The notes beneath the pieces are model-generated. The model worked only from the letters and a program-made list of their open reading frames with translations. It was not told where the DNA came from and made no database searches. Below, piece by piece: positions 1 through 8,011 of a DNA stretch of 64,000 bases. The translations under genes were made by a program, and so were the position numbers. How positions within the stretch are numbered: position 1 is the stretch's first letter; every line of letters begins with the position of its first letter. Source of the stretch: Methanomicrobiaceae archaeon (GTDB taxonomy: Archaea; Halobacteriota; Methanomicrobia; Methanomicrobiales; Methanomicrobiaceae); contig JAFGNT010000018.1 in assembly GCA_016926855.1 (NCBI GenBank), forward strand, positions 62,001 to 126,000, in the 5' to 3' direction.

Positions 1-812
1 TCGAGAAACACCGGCATCACGGCGTCTGCGTATTCCTCGGGTGTTGGAGCAACATCAATCGAACGGTGGTACGGGATCCCGAGCCCGCCCCCGATATCGA
101 GAAACTTCAGTTTTATACCGAGATCCGTGACATCCCGCGCAACCTCCGCCATCACGCCGGCGGCCCGGGCAAACGGCAGGACGTCGAGGATCTGTGATCC
201 GATATGGCAGTGCATCCCGACAGGGCGCACATGGTCGCAGGCAAGGGCCTCCCGGTACGCGTCGAGTATCTGGTCCGCGGGAATCCCGAACTTGCTCGTC
301 CTGAGCCCTGTCGCAATCTTCGGGTGCGTAGGTACTTCAAGGGCCGGGTTGACACGGAAAGCAATCTCGACCGTTTTCCCGGCAGCCCCGGCAGCAGCAT
401 CGAGCTGGCGGAGCTCGTCGATCGAATCGACCGACACGCGAACTCCTTTCGCAGCGGCAAGCGCGAGATCGACAGGGCTCTTTGAGCTCCCGTTGAAGAG
501 CAGCAGGCGGGGATCCATCCCTGCCGAAAGTGCGAGATCAAGTTCGCCTGCAGAGAAGACATCGGCACCGGCTCCCTGCCGGGCGAGAGTCCGGAGAATG
601 GCGAGATTCCCGTTCGCTTTCGCCGCGTACAGAACCTGTATGGCAGGGTAGTGGCGTTTCAGGGCCGACGCAAACCGGGTGAAATTCGCGATAATCCGCA
701 TTTCGTCCGTAACATAGAGCGGTGTGCCGTATTCTTCCGCAAGAGTGACACAGTCGTGCCCACCGATATGCAGGTGCCCGCCCCCGATGGTGAGGTGGGG
801 AGGGAGGTTCAA
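1..812 (-). CDS. lysA: Diaminopimelate decarboxylase, 3' end beyond window
   Basis: Decarboxylates meso-diaminopimelate to L-lysine with PLP in the cytoplasm, the last step of lysine synthesis. About 270 residues are visible; the C-terminal part lies beyond the left edge. The translation has the alanine-racemase-like PLP barrel: YAAKAN near residue 55-60 with the PLP lysine, a VSVDS strand, FRVNP, the HCHIGSQ motif and a glycine-rich LDIGGGLG segment. The chosen start is a TTG at 812, where TTGA overlaps the dapL stop; a GAGGGGG Shine-Dalgarno lies about 8-9 bases upstream, and no ATG fits the frame. Overlap with dapL implies translational coupling and fits the DapL variant of the lysine pathway. 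Identity is secure; the exact start is moderately sure. Confidence 0.93.
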   Translation of the reverse strand, partial: MNLPPHLTIGGGHLHIGGHDCVTLAEEYGTPLYVTDEMRIIANFTRFASALKRHYPAIQVLYAAKANGNLAILRTLARQGAGADVFSAGELDLALSAGMDPRLLLFNGSSKSPVDLALAAAKGVRVSVDSIDELRQLDAAAGAAGKTVEIAFRVNPALEVPTHPKIATGLRTSKFGIPADQILDAYREALACDHVRPVGMHCHIGSQILDVLPFARAAGVMAEVARDVTDLGIKLKFLDIGGGLGIPYHRSIDVAPTPEEYADAVMPVFL

Positions 813-1957
813 AAGGCAAGCCCCCTCATGCGCTCGAGCGCCTCTTCTATCCGCTCCATCGACCGGGTAATGGCGAACCGGACATATCCTTCTCCGTGGG
901 TTCCGAACCCGACGCCGGGAGTGACGACAATGCCGGCTTCGTTCAGCATCCGTGCTGCGAACGCCATGCTATCCGCAACAGGCATCCAGACATAGAAGGT
1001 CGCCTTCGGCATCGGAACCTCAAAGCCAAGTTCCCGCAGACCGCCGACAAGCAGATCACGCCGCTTCTGGTAGACACGGCAGGCATCGGCGACACACTGT
1101 TGCGGGCCGGTGAGTGCAGTGATTGCCGCCCTCTGGATAGCATCGAACGCTCCCGAATCGACATTCGTCTTGACACGCCCGAGCCCCGCAATGATGTCCG
1201 CATTGCCCGCGGCCATCCCGATTCGCCATCCCGTCATGTTGTAGGTCTTTGAGAGAGAGTGCATTTCAATACCCACCTCTGCCGCCCCGTCAACCTCGAG
1301 AAACGAAAGCGGCCGGTACCCGTCGAAGGCGATCTCGGAGTACGCATTGTCATGCACAACGACGATATTGTGTTCCCGGGCGAAATCCACCACTTCGGCA
1401 AAGAAAGCCCGGGACGCGACGGCGGCTGTCGGGTTGTTCGGATACCCGAGAAACATCAGTTTCGCCCTCTGCAACACGTCGGAAGGGATGTCATCAAGCA
1501 CCGGGAGAAACGCATGCTCCGCTGTGAGGGGCAGTTCGTGCATCTTTCCCTCGGCAAAGAGCGTCGATGTCCGGTAAACCGGGTATCCCGGATCGGTGGC
1601 AAGCACATAATCGCCGGGATTGACGAACGCCTCGGGAATGTGTGCGATGCCCTCCTTTGATCCAATCAGGGCAAGAACCTCGGTGGCGGGATCGAGGTCG
1701 ACTGAAAACCGTCCGGAGTACCAGGCTGAAACCGCCTCGCGGAACGCATACATACCCGTATAACTCGGGTAATGATGAGTAGCGGGATCGCGGGCGGCAG
1801 TGCAGAGTGCCTCGACGATATGAGGGGGTGTCGGGAGATCGGGATCGCCGACACCGAAGTCGATAACGTCCACACCCTGCCGCTGTTTTTCTGCTTTCAT
1901 CTCGTCAATTCGTGCAAAAAGATACGGAGGGAGATGATTCAGGCGTTGAGCGTACAT
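809..1957 (-). CDS. dapL: LL-diaminopimelate aminotransferase
   Basis: PLP-dependent class I/II aminotransferase of about 382 residues. It is expected to convert tetrahydrodipicolinate and glutamate directly to LL-diaminopimelate, bypassing succinylated or acetylated intermediates. Visible motifs are VIDFGVGDPDLPTP near the N-terminus, YPSYTGM, GYPNNPT, the HDNAYS aspartate/tyrosine segment, SLSKTYNMTG carrying the PLP lysine, and a C-terminal arginine region (YVRFAITRS). An upstream in-frame ATG at 1993 exists, but the family N-terminus begins at MYAQRLNHLPPYLF, so 1957 is chosen; no strong Shine-Dalgarno is visible there. It lies directly upstream of lysA and overlaps it. DapL versus another aminotransferase rests on overall pattern plus the lysA context. 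Confidence 0.9.
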   Translation of the reverse strand: MYAQRLNHLPPYLFARIDEMKAEKQRQGVDVIDFGVGDPDLPTPPHIVEALCTAARDPATHHYPSYTGMYAFREAVSAWYSGRFSVDLDPATEVLALIGSKEGIAHIPEAFVNPGDYVLATDPGYPVYRTSTLFAEGKMHELPLTAEHAFLPVLDDIPSDVLQRAKLMFLGYPNNPTAAVASRAFFAEVVDFAREHNIVVVHDNAYSEIAFDGYRPLSFLEVDGAAEVGIEMHSLSKTYNMTGWRIGMAAGNADIIAGLGRVKTNVDSGAFDAIQRAAITALTGPQQCVADACRVYQKRRDLLVGGLRELGFEVPMPKATFYVWMPVADSMAFAARMLNEAGIVVTPGVGFGTHGEGYVRFAITRSMERIEEALERMRGLAF

Positions 1958-2083
1958 TACGCAATGGTGTTGAACGCCCCGACACATTAACATTCACACA
2001 GACACCGGAAAAGCCCCCTGAATCGTCCGCATCTATTTTGGGGAGAACGTCCAAACCACTCGGGAGGGAGGGCGAGAAGAAAC

Positions 2084-2845
2084 GTGATGGACGAACATCC
2101 GGCTATACGCATCGAAGGGGAGACGGTAACAAGGTTCATGGATCACGTCATCCGGGAGGACCGGTTCAGGATTCATCTCAACGGCGAGCTGTTCATCGAA
2201 CAGATAGCAAGCCACGGCCACATTGCCGAGCTCGGCGCAGGACTGGTCATCTCGGAAGGACTTTCCGATTCGGTGGAACGGGTGGATGTACAGGGGGAAA
2301 ACATCTATGTAGAGGCGGATGTACTGAAGGATCGGGAGCTAGAATACCGGACCGGCGGAGGATTCGGGCTTAAATTTCCCCCGAAACACGTATATTCTCC
2401 CCTCATAATAGCACCCGCGGAAGTCGTAGCTGTCACTCGTGCGATTGAATCGGAGACATGGCGAAAGACAGGCGGCGTGCACTGCTCGGTGTTGTATTCA
2501 CAGGGTGAAATCCTCGCCCAGATCTGTGATATCGGCCGGCACAACACGGTGGATAAGGTGATCGGTTATGCCGAGCTCAACGGCATTGACCGCTCGCTCT
2601 GCTGTATCGGGTGTACGGGAAGGCAACCGGCCGGCATGGTTTCAAAGGATGCAAACGCTGGCATTCCGGTTGTAATTTCCCGCGCCGCATCAACCAATCT
2701 CGGTATCCTAACCGCCGAGGAAACCGGGATTTGCCTGATCTGTTTTTCCCGGAACGGCAGGTTTACCATCTATAGCAACCCTCAAAGGATTCTGGGAATA
2801 ATGGAGGGAGATGCGGGCAGAACCGGAGAAGAGGAAGAAATATGA
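2084..2845 (+). CDS. fdhD: FdhD-family sulfurtransferase for formate dehydrogenase
   Basis: FdhD proteins transfer sulfur from a cysteine desulfurase to the molybdenum or tungsten pterin cofactor of formate dehydrogenase. The 253-residue product has the family hallmarks TGGVH (about residue 129), DIGRHNTVDKVIG, GCTGRQP, GIPVVISRAA and a C-terminal GRFTIYS. The redox-active CxxC loop usually found just before TGGVH is not visible; that stretch reads TGGGFGLK (about 90-97). Cysteines occur instead at TGGVHC and in CCIGC. The start is GTG 2084 or ATG 2087, behind a GGGAGGGAGG purine tract. Its stop overlaps the next gene (ATGA), so it heads a three-gene operon. Formate dehydrogenase genes are not in this window. 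Confidence 0.88.
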   Translation: MMDEHPAIRIEGETVTRFMDHVIREDRFRIHLNGELFIEQIASHGHIAELGAGLVISEGLSDSVERVDVQGENIYVEADVLKDRELEYRTGGGFGLKFPPKHVYSPLIIAPAEVVAVTRAIESETWRKTGGVHCSVLYSQGEILAQICDIGRHNTVDKVIGYAELNGIDRSLCCIGCTGRQPAGMVSKDANAGIPVVISRAASTNLGILTAEETGICLICFSRNGRFTIYSNPQRILGIMEGDAGRTGEEEEI

Positions 2846-3324
2846 ATGATACGCAGATACCAGCGGGCACGGGCCTTGTCATGCTCGGCTGCCCCCAGAT
2901 CCCAATCCAGACCAGTGCGGCACTCTACCTTGTGCACAGGCTCAGGAAGGCAGGATTTACCACAACTGTTGCAGGTACAAAAGCCGCCCGCTCCCTCCTT
3001 GAAGTTGCCGATCCGGAGCGGGCGTATCTCGACGAGGTAATCGATCTTGATACATGCATCGGGATGGTGGCAGAGCGGGAGCGTGACTTTGACCTCTGTT
3101 TTGTTTTCGTCCATAACGATGCGGGAATTGCCTACAGCGCAAGCATGGCGGCAATGTCGGAGGGCAGGGTCTATGCCGTGATAGTCGGTGGATCTGCCGA
3201 GGAGATTCTTGCCCAGATGGACGGGATCCCCTGTGAAAAGATCATGGCAAAAGGGAGTCACAACCCGCTGCCGATGAAGAGAAAACTTGACGGGGTGCTG
3301 GAATGGGTTGTATCGAATCGATGA
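2842..3324 (+). CDS. DUF1890 family protein
   Basis: A 160-residue methanogen-associated protein of unknown function. It opens with a hydrophobic strand and MLGCPQIP, followed by YLVHRLRKAGFTTTVAG and later LCFVFVHNDAGIAYSASMAAM. That suggests a compact alpha/beta fold reminiscent of DsrE-like or nucleotide-binding folds, but no catalytic motif can be named. The start overlaps the fdhD stop in ATGA and its 3' end overlaps the DUF1894 gene, so all three are probably translationally coupled. The pairing of DUF1890 and DUF1894 is typical in methanogens. Operon linkage to fdhD hints at a role in formate or redox-enzyme maturation, which is inference. Confidence 0.8.
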   Translation: MNDTQIPAGTGLVMLGCPQIPIQTSAALYLVHRLRKAGFTTTVAGTKAARSLLEVADPERAYLDEVIDLDTCIGMVAERERDFDLCFVFVHNDAGIAYSASMAAMSEGRVYAVIVGGSAEEILAQMDGIPCEKIMAKGSHNPLPMKRKLDGVLEWVVSNR

Positions 3325-3584
3325 AATACGAGATTCTGGAGCGGCAGGTTTCGTTCCGGGAGGCCGCGGAGTACGTCCGGAAACATATGCCCGAGAGGTA
3401 CGAGGTGCCTCCGGGATACCGGATGTGTGACATACACATTATCGGAGTGCCTCCCATTCTCATAGGTGTCGAAGGCACGACGCTCGTATTTCCCTTCACC
3501 AAACCCTGCCACGGAACGTTTCTCCTGAGGCTGGAAAGCGCTGAAGAGACTGAGCATCTCAGAAAAGCGGGCAAGCGTGTATAG
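3303..3584 (+). CDS. DUF1894 family protein
   Basis: A 93-residue methanogen-specific protein of unknown function. Diagnostic segments are FREAAEYVRKHMPE, VPPGYRMCDIHIIGVPP and the conserved VFPFTKPCHGTF stretch. The length is normal for the family. The ATG at 3303 lies inside the end of the DUF1890 gene, a 22-base overlap that indicates coupling. No signal peptide or membrane segment is seen. It faces the convergent U32 gene 20 bases downstream. Function cannot be stated beyond its co-occurrence with DUF1890 and, here, fdhD. Confidence 0.8.
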   Translation: MGCIESMKYEILERQVSFREAAEYVRKHMPERYEVPPGYRMCDIHIIGVPPILIGVEGTTLVFPFTKPCHGTFLLRLESAEETEHLRKAGKRV

Positions 3585-3604
3585 TTACGCCCGAAGCCCT
3601 TCGG

Positions 3605-6193
3605 TCATCCGGGTCCGCGATGGAAGTGTCCGGCGGTGATCCCGCCAATCGCACACGCCATCACCTTTTTTTTAAGTGCGGCGAGGAGACGGGTGAGATC
3701 AGCGGATGCATCGAGGGTATGCCCGAGTGCCTCACTGTACGCAGTCGAAACCGTCCGCGCATATGCCCCCGTCCGGTGCCGCACATCAATGGTGAACACA
3801 TCGCACCCGGTTGACAACAGCTCCGGCATTGCATCGATCAGGCAGGTTTCCCGTGCATTCTGAATGTGGGTCCTGCATTCACCGTCGATATGAACCGGAA
3901 AGAGATGACCGCGACCATCCCGGATACCGAACCAGTCGGCACCGCCATCTGCCCATGCATCACCCATATGAGTCTTCATCAGGCAGTCCTCGGAGACCAT
4001 CATTTCCACGGGGCCGTGGACAATTATTTCGAAGGCAGGATGGGGGGTGATGGTGCGGGCACGCAGAACGAGTTCCTTCATTCCCTGCCCGGATAGTTCC
4101 TGTGAGAGGGTGAGTGACCTGAACCGGCGGGCAAGACACCCGGCTGCACGATGGTTGAATACGTTCAGGCCCGTGCCGCCGTAGAGGGCGATATCCGGTG
4201 CATGCCGGAGTATCGTCTCCCCGTCCCCATGTCCTTCGACCATCACACCGTGGACCGCCTCGGGCAGGCTATGATCGAGAACCCGGGTGGCAAGGGAGCG
4301 GAACAGGGGGCCGGTAATGCGGGGCCACTTCCATACACATTCCGCACCCGCGCTGTGGCAATGGTGGGCCATATCATCCAGAATGCCCGCCAGCGCTTCG
4401 TCGGAGCCGGCCGTCCCGCACGGCCCCGTCGGAGGTTCGAAATAAATCCGGCGGCACCCGCCCGCAACCGCTTCACGAACCGTCTCCGGTGTATCGGAAA
4501 ACGCCGCAAGCACGGGGACGGGCGGCTTCTCGGCAGCCCGGGGCATCTCCTGGAGAGTTACAAGAACGGAGCGGCTCCCCGATTGCGCCGCGGCCTTCTC
4601 CGGGGACGAAGGGAGGAATGACGCAACAACCGCTTCTTCGACATGCCGGAGGAACCTGCGCCGGAGCCGGTTAATCTCACCGACAGGTGCAAACAATCCT
4701 CCGGGATAGTCGATCTCCAACCGGCGGATCCGAAACGGAGTTCCTCCGGTGCGTTCCAGGAGACTCTTGATCTGTGCTTCCCCGAGAGGGCTGCTCCGTG
4801 CCGGTTCCCAGGCCCTGTCCCCGTGTACTGTCACGATTCCTCCATACTTCCCGGCAGCACCCACTTCCCCTTCCAGTACCGGAAAGCCATCCTCGAACCC
4901 AAGATGCATATCAACCGGAAGGATCCGGCTCCTCTCCTCTGCAAGAATCCGTTGAGCACGCTGAGAAAGCGATGCGCGGCTGGTCAGCGACACAGGACTT
5001 CCCGGCTCTACTTCCTGCGCCACCCGGAGACGGAGTATTCCGTCTTCCGTAAAAAACGGTGGCCTGATCACTACTCCGGTGTCCTCCCGCCGCTTTCCCC
5101 ACGCATGCACAACAATACCGTCGCCCGGCTCCGGCATGGTACCCTCGACCGCGACAACTGCCTCACCACGCCGCCGGTCATACTCCCGGATACGGCCGAT
5201 TGCCAATCCGCGGTTGCCAGGCCGTTCTGGGCCGATAATGGAAAGGCCGCGCTCTCCCATCAGGTACCCGCCCGTAAACGAGCGGTTGAAAGCGAGGGCC
5301 AGATCGCGCATATCGTCATCCGAAGGGGTCCAGGTACCGTCGGCGATCGCATCGAGGGCACGGCGGTATACATCAACGACAACGGCGACGTATTCGGGAG
5401 ACTTCATCCTCCCTTCGATCTTGAGCGAGGCCACCGGCATACGGACAATGCGGGCGAGATGCGGATAGAGAGCCAGATCACGGGGGGAGAGGATGAACGG
5501 GTAAGTTAGCGGGATGTCGCGCATGTGTTCCGGTCTGCCGGCAGCATCCGTTACTCCTGCAACAAGAGTATACGGCTTTCGGCAGGGCTGGGCACAGGTG
5601 CCCCGGTTTCCGCTTCTCCCACCGACGAGAGAGGAAAAGAGGCATTGGCCCGAATAACAGTAGCAGAGAGCGCCATGAACAAATATCTCAAGCCCGATGT
5701 CACGGCCCCGGCATAAGTTTCCGATACGCGTGATTTCCTCAATCGGACATTCGCGGGAGAGCACGACACGCGAAATCCCCATCTTCATTGCCCGGAGCAC
5801 ACCCGAGGCAGAATGCACCGTCATCTGGGTGGAGGCGTGGAGCGGCAGATCGGGAACAACGTCCCGGGCCAGCGATACGACGCCCATGTCCTGCACGAGC
5901 ACCGCGTCAACACCTCGCTCATAAAGCCAGAGCAGATATGCGACAACATCGGGCAGTTCATCATCACGCACAAGGGTGTTCGCCGTCACGTATACCCTGA
6001 CATCACGCCCGTGGCAGAACCGTACCGCTTCTGCCAGTGCTTCGTCATCGAAATTCGAGGCATAGCGACGTGCCCCGAACCTCCTTCCCCCGAGATAGAC
6101 GGCATCGGCGCCGGCGGCGACCGCGGCACGGAGTGCTTCCGGAGATCCTGCCGGAGCGAGAAGTTCGGGAAGGACAGGTCGGTTCACACGCAC
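3605..6193 (-). CDS. U32 family peptidase-like protein with DUF3656-type C-terminus
   Basis: A large protein (862 residues) of the U32/YhbU-like family. Characterised members act in RNA hydroxylation or prephenate-dependent tRNA and rRNA modification, or are annotated as collagenase-like peptidases. The N-terminal TIM-like domain shows LLAPAGSPEALRAAVAAGADAVYLGG, VYVTANTLV, LHASTQMTVHS and the cysteine-rich signature FVHGALCYCYSGQC plus GNRGTCAQPCRKPY, probable iron-sulfur ligands. The middle and C-terminal parts match the long DUF3656-containing form. The start is GTG 6193 with a weak AGGT upstream. It stands alone between convergent DUF1894 and divergent gdhA. Substrate unknown; a tRNA or rRNA modification role is an inference from bacterial relatives. 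Confidence 0.85.
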   Translation of the reverse strand: MRVNRPVLPELLAPAGSPEALRAAVAAGADAVYLGGRRFGARRYASNFDDEALAEAVRFCHGRDVRVYVTANTLVRDDELPDVVAYLLWLYERGVDAVLVQDMGVVSLARDVVPDLPLHASTQMTVHSASGVLRAMKMGISRVVLSRECPIEEITRIGNLCRGRDIGLEIFVHGALCYCYSGQCLFSSLVGGRSGNRGTCAQPCRKPYTLVAGVTDAAGRPEHMRDIPLTYPFILSPRDLALYPHLARIVRMPVASLKIEGRMKSPEYVAVVVDVYRRALDAIADGTWTPSDDDMRDLALAFNRSFTGGYLMGERGLSIIGPERPGNRGLAIGRIREYDRRRGEAVVAVEGTMPEPGDGIVVHAWGKRREDTGVVIRPPFFTEDGILRLRVAQEVEPGSPVSLTSRASLSQRAQRILAEERSRILPVDMHLGFEDGFPVLEGEVGAAGKYGGIVTVHGDRAWEPARSSPLGEAQIKSLLERTGGTPFRIRRLEIDYPGGLFAPVGEINRLRRRFLRHVEEAVVASFLPSSPEKAAAQSGSRSVLVTLQEMPRAAEKPPVPVLAAFSDTPETVREAVAGGCRRIYFEPPTGPCGTAGSDEALAGILDDMAHHCHSAGAECVWKWPRITGPLFRSLATRVLDHSLPEAVHGVMVEGHGDGETILRHAPDIALYGGTGLNVFNHRAAGCLARRFRSLTLSQELSGQGMKELVLRARTITPHPAFEIIVHGPVEMMVSEDCLMKTHMGDAWADGGADWFGIRDGRGHLFPVHIDGECRTHIQNARETCLIDAMPELLSTGCDVFTIDVRHRTGAYARTVSTAYSEALGHTLDASADLTRLLAALKKKVMACAIGGITAGHFHRGPG

Positions 6194-6288
6194 CTATGGG
6201 ACGGCGTGATCGATTAAGGATACGATGGGTGAGGCGGGACACATATAAGCGTGAAGATACTCCATTTCCCTGTAAGGTGGAATGCGGA

Positions 6289-7575
6289 ATGGAAGAGATG
6301 AACCTCCTCGAAACGGTACGAAAACAGATCTGCACCTGCTCTGTCGACCTTCGGCTCACCCCGAATGTCGAGGAGCTGCTGAAAAAACCTATGCACGAAC
6401 TGCACGTGTCGCTCCCGGTCAGGATGGACGACGGCACGATCCAGACGTTCCAGGGATTTCGTGTTCAGTACAACAATGCACGGGGACCGGCAAAAGGGGG
6501 AATCCGGTTCCACCCGGATGAGACGATCAACACCATCCGTGGACTTGCCGCGATCATGACATGGAAATGCGCACTCCATGACCTTCCGCTTGGCGGCGCG
6601 AAAGGAGGTGTTATCTGCAATCCCAAGGTGATGTCACAGGGGGAGCTCGAACGCCTGAGCAGAGCCTATATGAAGGCAATCTGCCGCTTCATCGGACCGG
6701 GCCGCGACATACCGGCACCGGACGTCTATACAAATCCGCAGGTGATGGCGTGGATGATGGATGAGTACGCCTCGATAACCGGATATACCGAATTCGGTGT
6801 CATCACCGGAAAACCTGTCACTCTTGGTGGATCGGAGGGGCGCGATGACGCCACGGCCCGGGGAGGCTGGATCGCCATCCGTGAAGCAGGAAAACACCTC
6901 GGCGTTTATTTTGCCATCAGGGAAACCGCTTCAGCGATGGAGATGCCCGTCACCAACACAACCGTTGCGGTACAGGGATTCGGAAACGTCGGTTATCATG
7001 CCGCCCGGCTTGCGGGTGAGTTGGCAGGGTGCCGGGTGGTTGCCCTATCAGACAGCCGGGGTGCCATATATAATCCGGAGGGACTCGATCCGCATAGTGT
7101 CATGGAGCATAAGAAAAAAACCGGATCGGTGACGGGATACCCCGGTGCGTCTGCGATAACCAACGAAGAACTGCTTGAACTCGAGGTTGATATCCTGATT
7201 CCCGCAGCACTTGAAAACGTTATCACCGCGAAAAATGCCCACCACATCCGGGCAAAAATACTCGCTGAATTCGCAAACGGCCCGACCACACGGGAAGCGG
7301 AAGATATACTTTCAGAAAACGGCATCCACATCATACCGGACTTCCTCTGCAACGGCGGCGGTGTGATCGTATCATACTACGAGATGGTGCAGAATTTCAC
7401 TATGGACCACTGGCCGGCGACGGAAGTCCGCCGTCGTCTCGACGAGAGGATGACGGCGGCGTATACTGCGGTATACACCATGGTGCGGACCCACGGTGTG
7501 CCGATGCGGCAGGCGGCCTACACCATCGCCCTCGAGCGTGTCGTCCGTGCGATGGAGGATAGGGGATGGGTGTGA
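6289..7575 (+). CDS. gdhA: Glutamate dehydrogenase (NAD(P)-dependent)
   Basis: Reversible oxidative deamination of glutamate to 2-oxoglutarate and ammonia. The 428-residue product shows the family landmarks GPAKGGIRFHP, LGGAKGG with the catalytic lysine, GPGRDIPAPDVYT, a Rossmann motif VAVQGFGNVG and late motifs LAEFANGPTT and PDFLCNGGGV. The reading frame stays open much further upstream over the U32 start, but homology begins at MEEMNLLETVRK. An AAGGTGG Shine-Dalgarno sits 8-9 bases before ATG 6289, so that start is chosen. It is divergent from the U32 gene. Cofactor preference cannot be told by eye. Confidence 0.94.
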   Translation: MEEMNLLETVRKQICTCSVDLRLTPNVEELLKKPMHELHVSLPVRMDDGTIQTFQGFRVQYNNARGPAKGGIRFHPDETINTIRGLAAIMTWKCALHDLPLGGAKGGVICNPKVMSQGELERLSRAYMKAICRFIGPGRDIPAPDVYTNPQVMAWMMDEYASITGYTEFGVITGKPVTLGGSEGRDDATARGGWIAIREAGKHLGVYFAIRETASAMEMPVTNTTVAVQGFGNVGYHAARLAGELAGCRVVALSDSRGAIYNPEGLDPHSVMEHKKKTGSVTGYPGASAITNEELLELEVDILIPAALENVITAKNAHHIRAKILAEFANGPTTREAEDILSENGIHIIPDFLCNGGGVIVSYYEMVQNFTMDHWPATEVRRRLDERMTAAYTAVYTMVRTHGVPMRQAAYTIALERVVRAMEDRGWV

Positions 7576-7629
7576 GAGGAAAAACCGGAAATCGACCCGA
7601 ACAGAATGTTTATCTAGGAGGATATCGTG

Positions 7630-7692
7630 ATGTATCGAATGGAAATCAACTATTCACAGGGATTTGATGAAAATGGCAGTATGGAAATGTAA
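7630..7692 (+). CDS. Possible 20-codon leader ORF ahead of the rubredoxin operon
   Basis: A short open frame starts at ATG 7630 (or GTG 7627) behind a perfect AGGAGG at 7616-7621 and ends at TAA 7690. It overlaps the start of the first rubredoxin in another frame. The Shine-Dalgarno is stronger than that of the rubredoxin itself, so ribosomes may load here and re-initiate. It could also be a chance frame, with the AGGAGG serving another purpose. The peptide resembles nothing known to me. Confidence 0.3.
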   Translation: MYRMEINYSQGFDENGSMEM

Positions 7693-7840
7693 AAAATGCG
7701 GATATCTTTATGACGAGAGCATCGGTGATGCAAAGACCGGTATCAAGGCGGGGACGAAGTTCGAAGATATCCCCTCCGACTGGGTATGTTCCCGCTGCGG
7801 TGCCGGGAAAAACCAATTCATCAGGAAAGAGAGTACCTGA
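7667..7840 (+). CDS. Rubredoxin (first of tandem pair)
   Basis: A 57-residue iron-only electron carrier, with one Fe bound by two CxxC knuckles: WKCKKCGYLYD near the N-terminus and WVCSRCGAGK near the C-terminus. Start is ATG 7667 or ATG 7673; a CAGGGA tract lies just upstream. It is followed after 14 bases by a second rubredoxin, then a flavodiiron protein and desulfoferrodoxin. It is therefore probably an electron donor in oxygen or superoxide reduction. The acidic content of classical rubredoxins is reduced here (several lysines), so partner specificity may differ from that of the second copy. Confidence 0.9.
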   Translation: MKMAVWKCKKCGYLYDESIGDAKTGIKAGTKFEDIPSDWVCSRCGAGKNQFIRKEST

Positions 7841-7854
7841 AAGGGAGCGATCGT

Positions 7855-8010
7855 GTGAAGAAGATGAAGTGCAGCATCTGCGGACATATATATGACCCGG
7901 TAAAAGGGGATGAAGGAGTACAACCCGGTACAGACTTTCGTGATGTTTCCGCCACATGGATATGCCCGGTATGCGGTGCAGCAAAGGATAAATTTCAGGA
8001 AATGACGTAA
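7855..8010 (+). CDS. Rubredoxin (second of tandem pair)
   Basis: A 51-residue rubredoxin with CSICGHIYDP and WICPVCGAAKDKF, the canonical sequence around the two CxxC iron knuckles, including the GxQPGTDF-like turn between them. GTG 7855 is chosen because AAGGGAG lies 7 bases upstream; ATG 7864 is the alternative. One base separates its stop from the flavodiiron gene start, a strong sign of co-translation. Likely role: electron transfer to the flavodiiron protein or desulfoferrodoxin encoded downstream. Confidence 0.93.
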   Translation: MKKMKCSICGHIYDPVKGDEGVQPGTDFRDVSATWICPVCGAAKDKFQEMT

Positions 8011-8011
8011 C

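Noticed and set aside
1912-2373. A 153-codon plus-strand frame across the dapL-fdhD gap
   Set aside because: It overlaps the 5' ends of both genuine genes and its translation lacks any family resemblance.
4643-5509. A long plus-strand open frame of 288 codons
   Set aside because: It lies antisense to the well-conserved U32 gene, has low-complexity basic composition and no recognisable domain; it is a shadow in GC-rich coding DNA.
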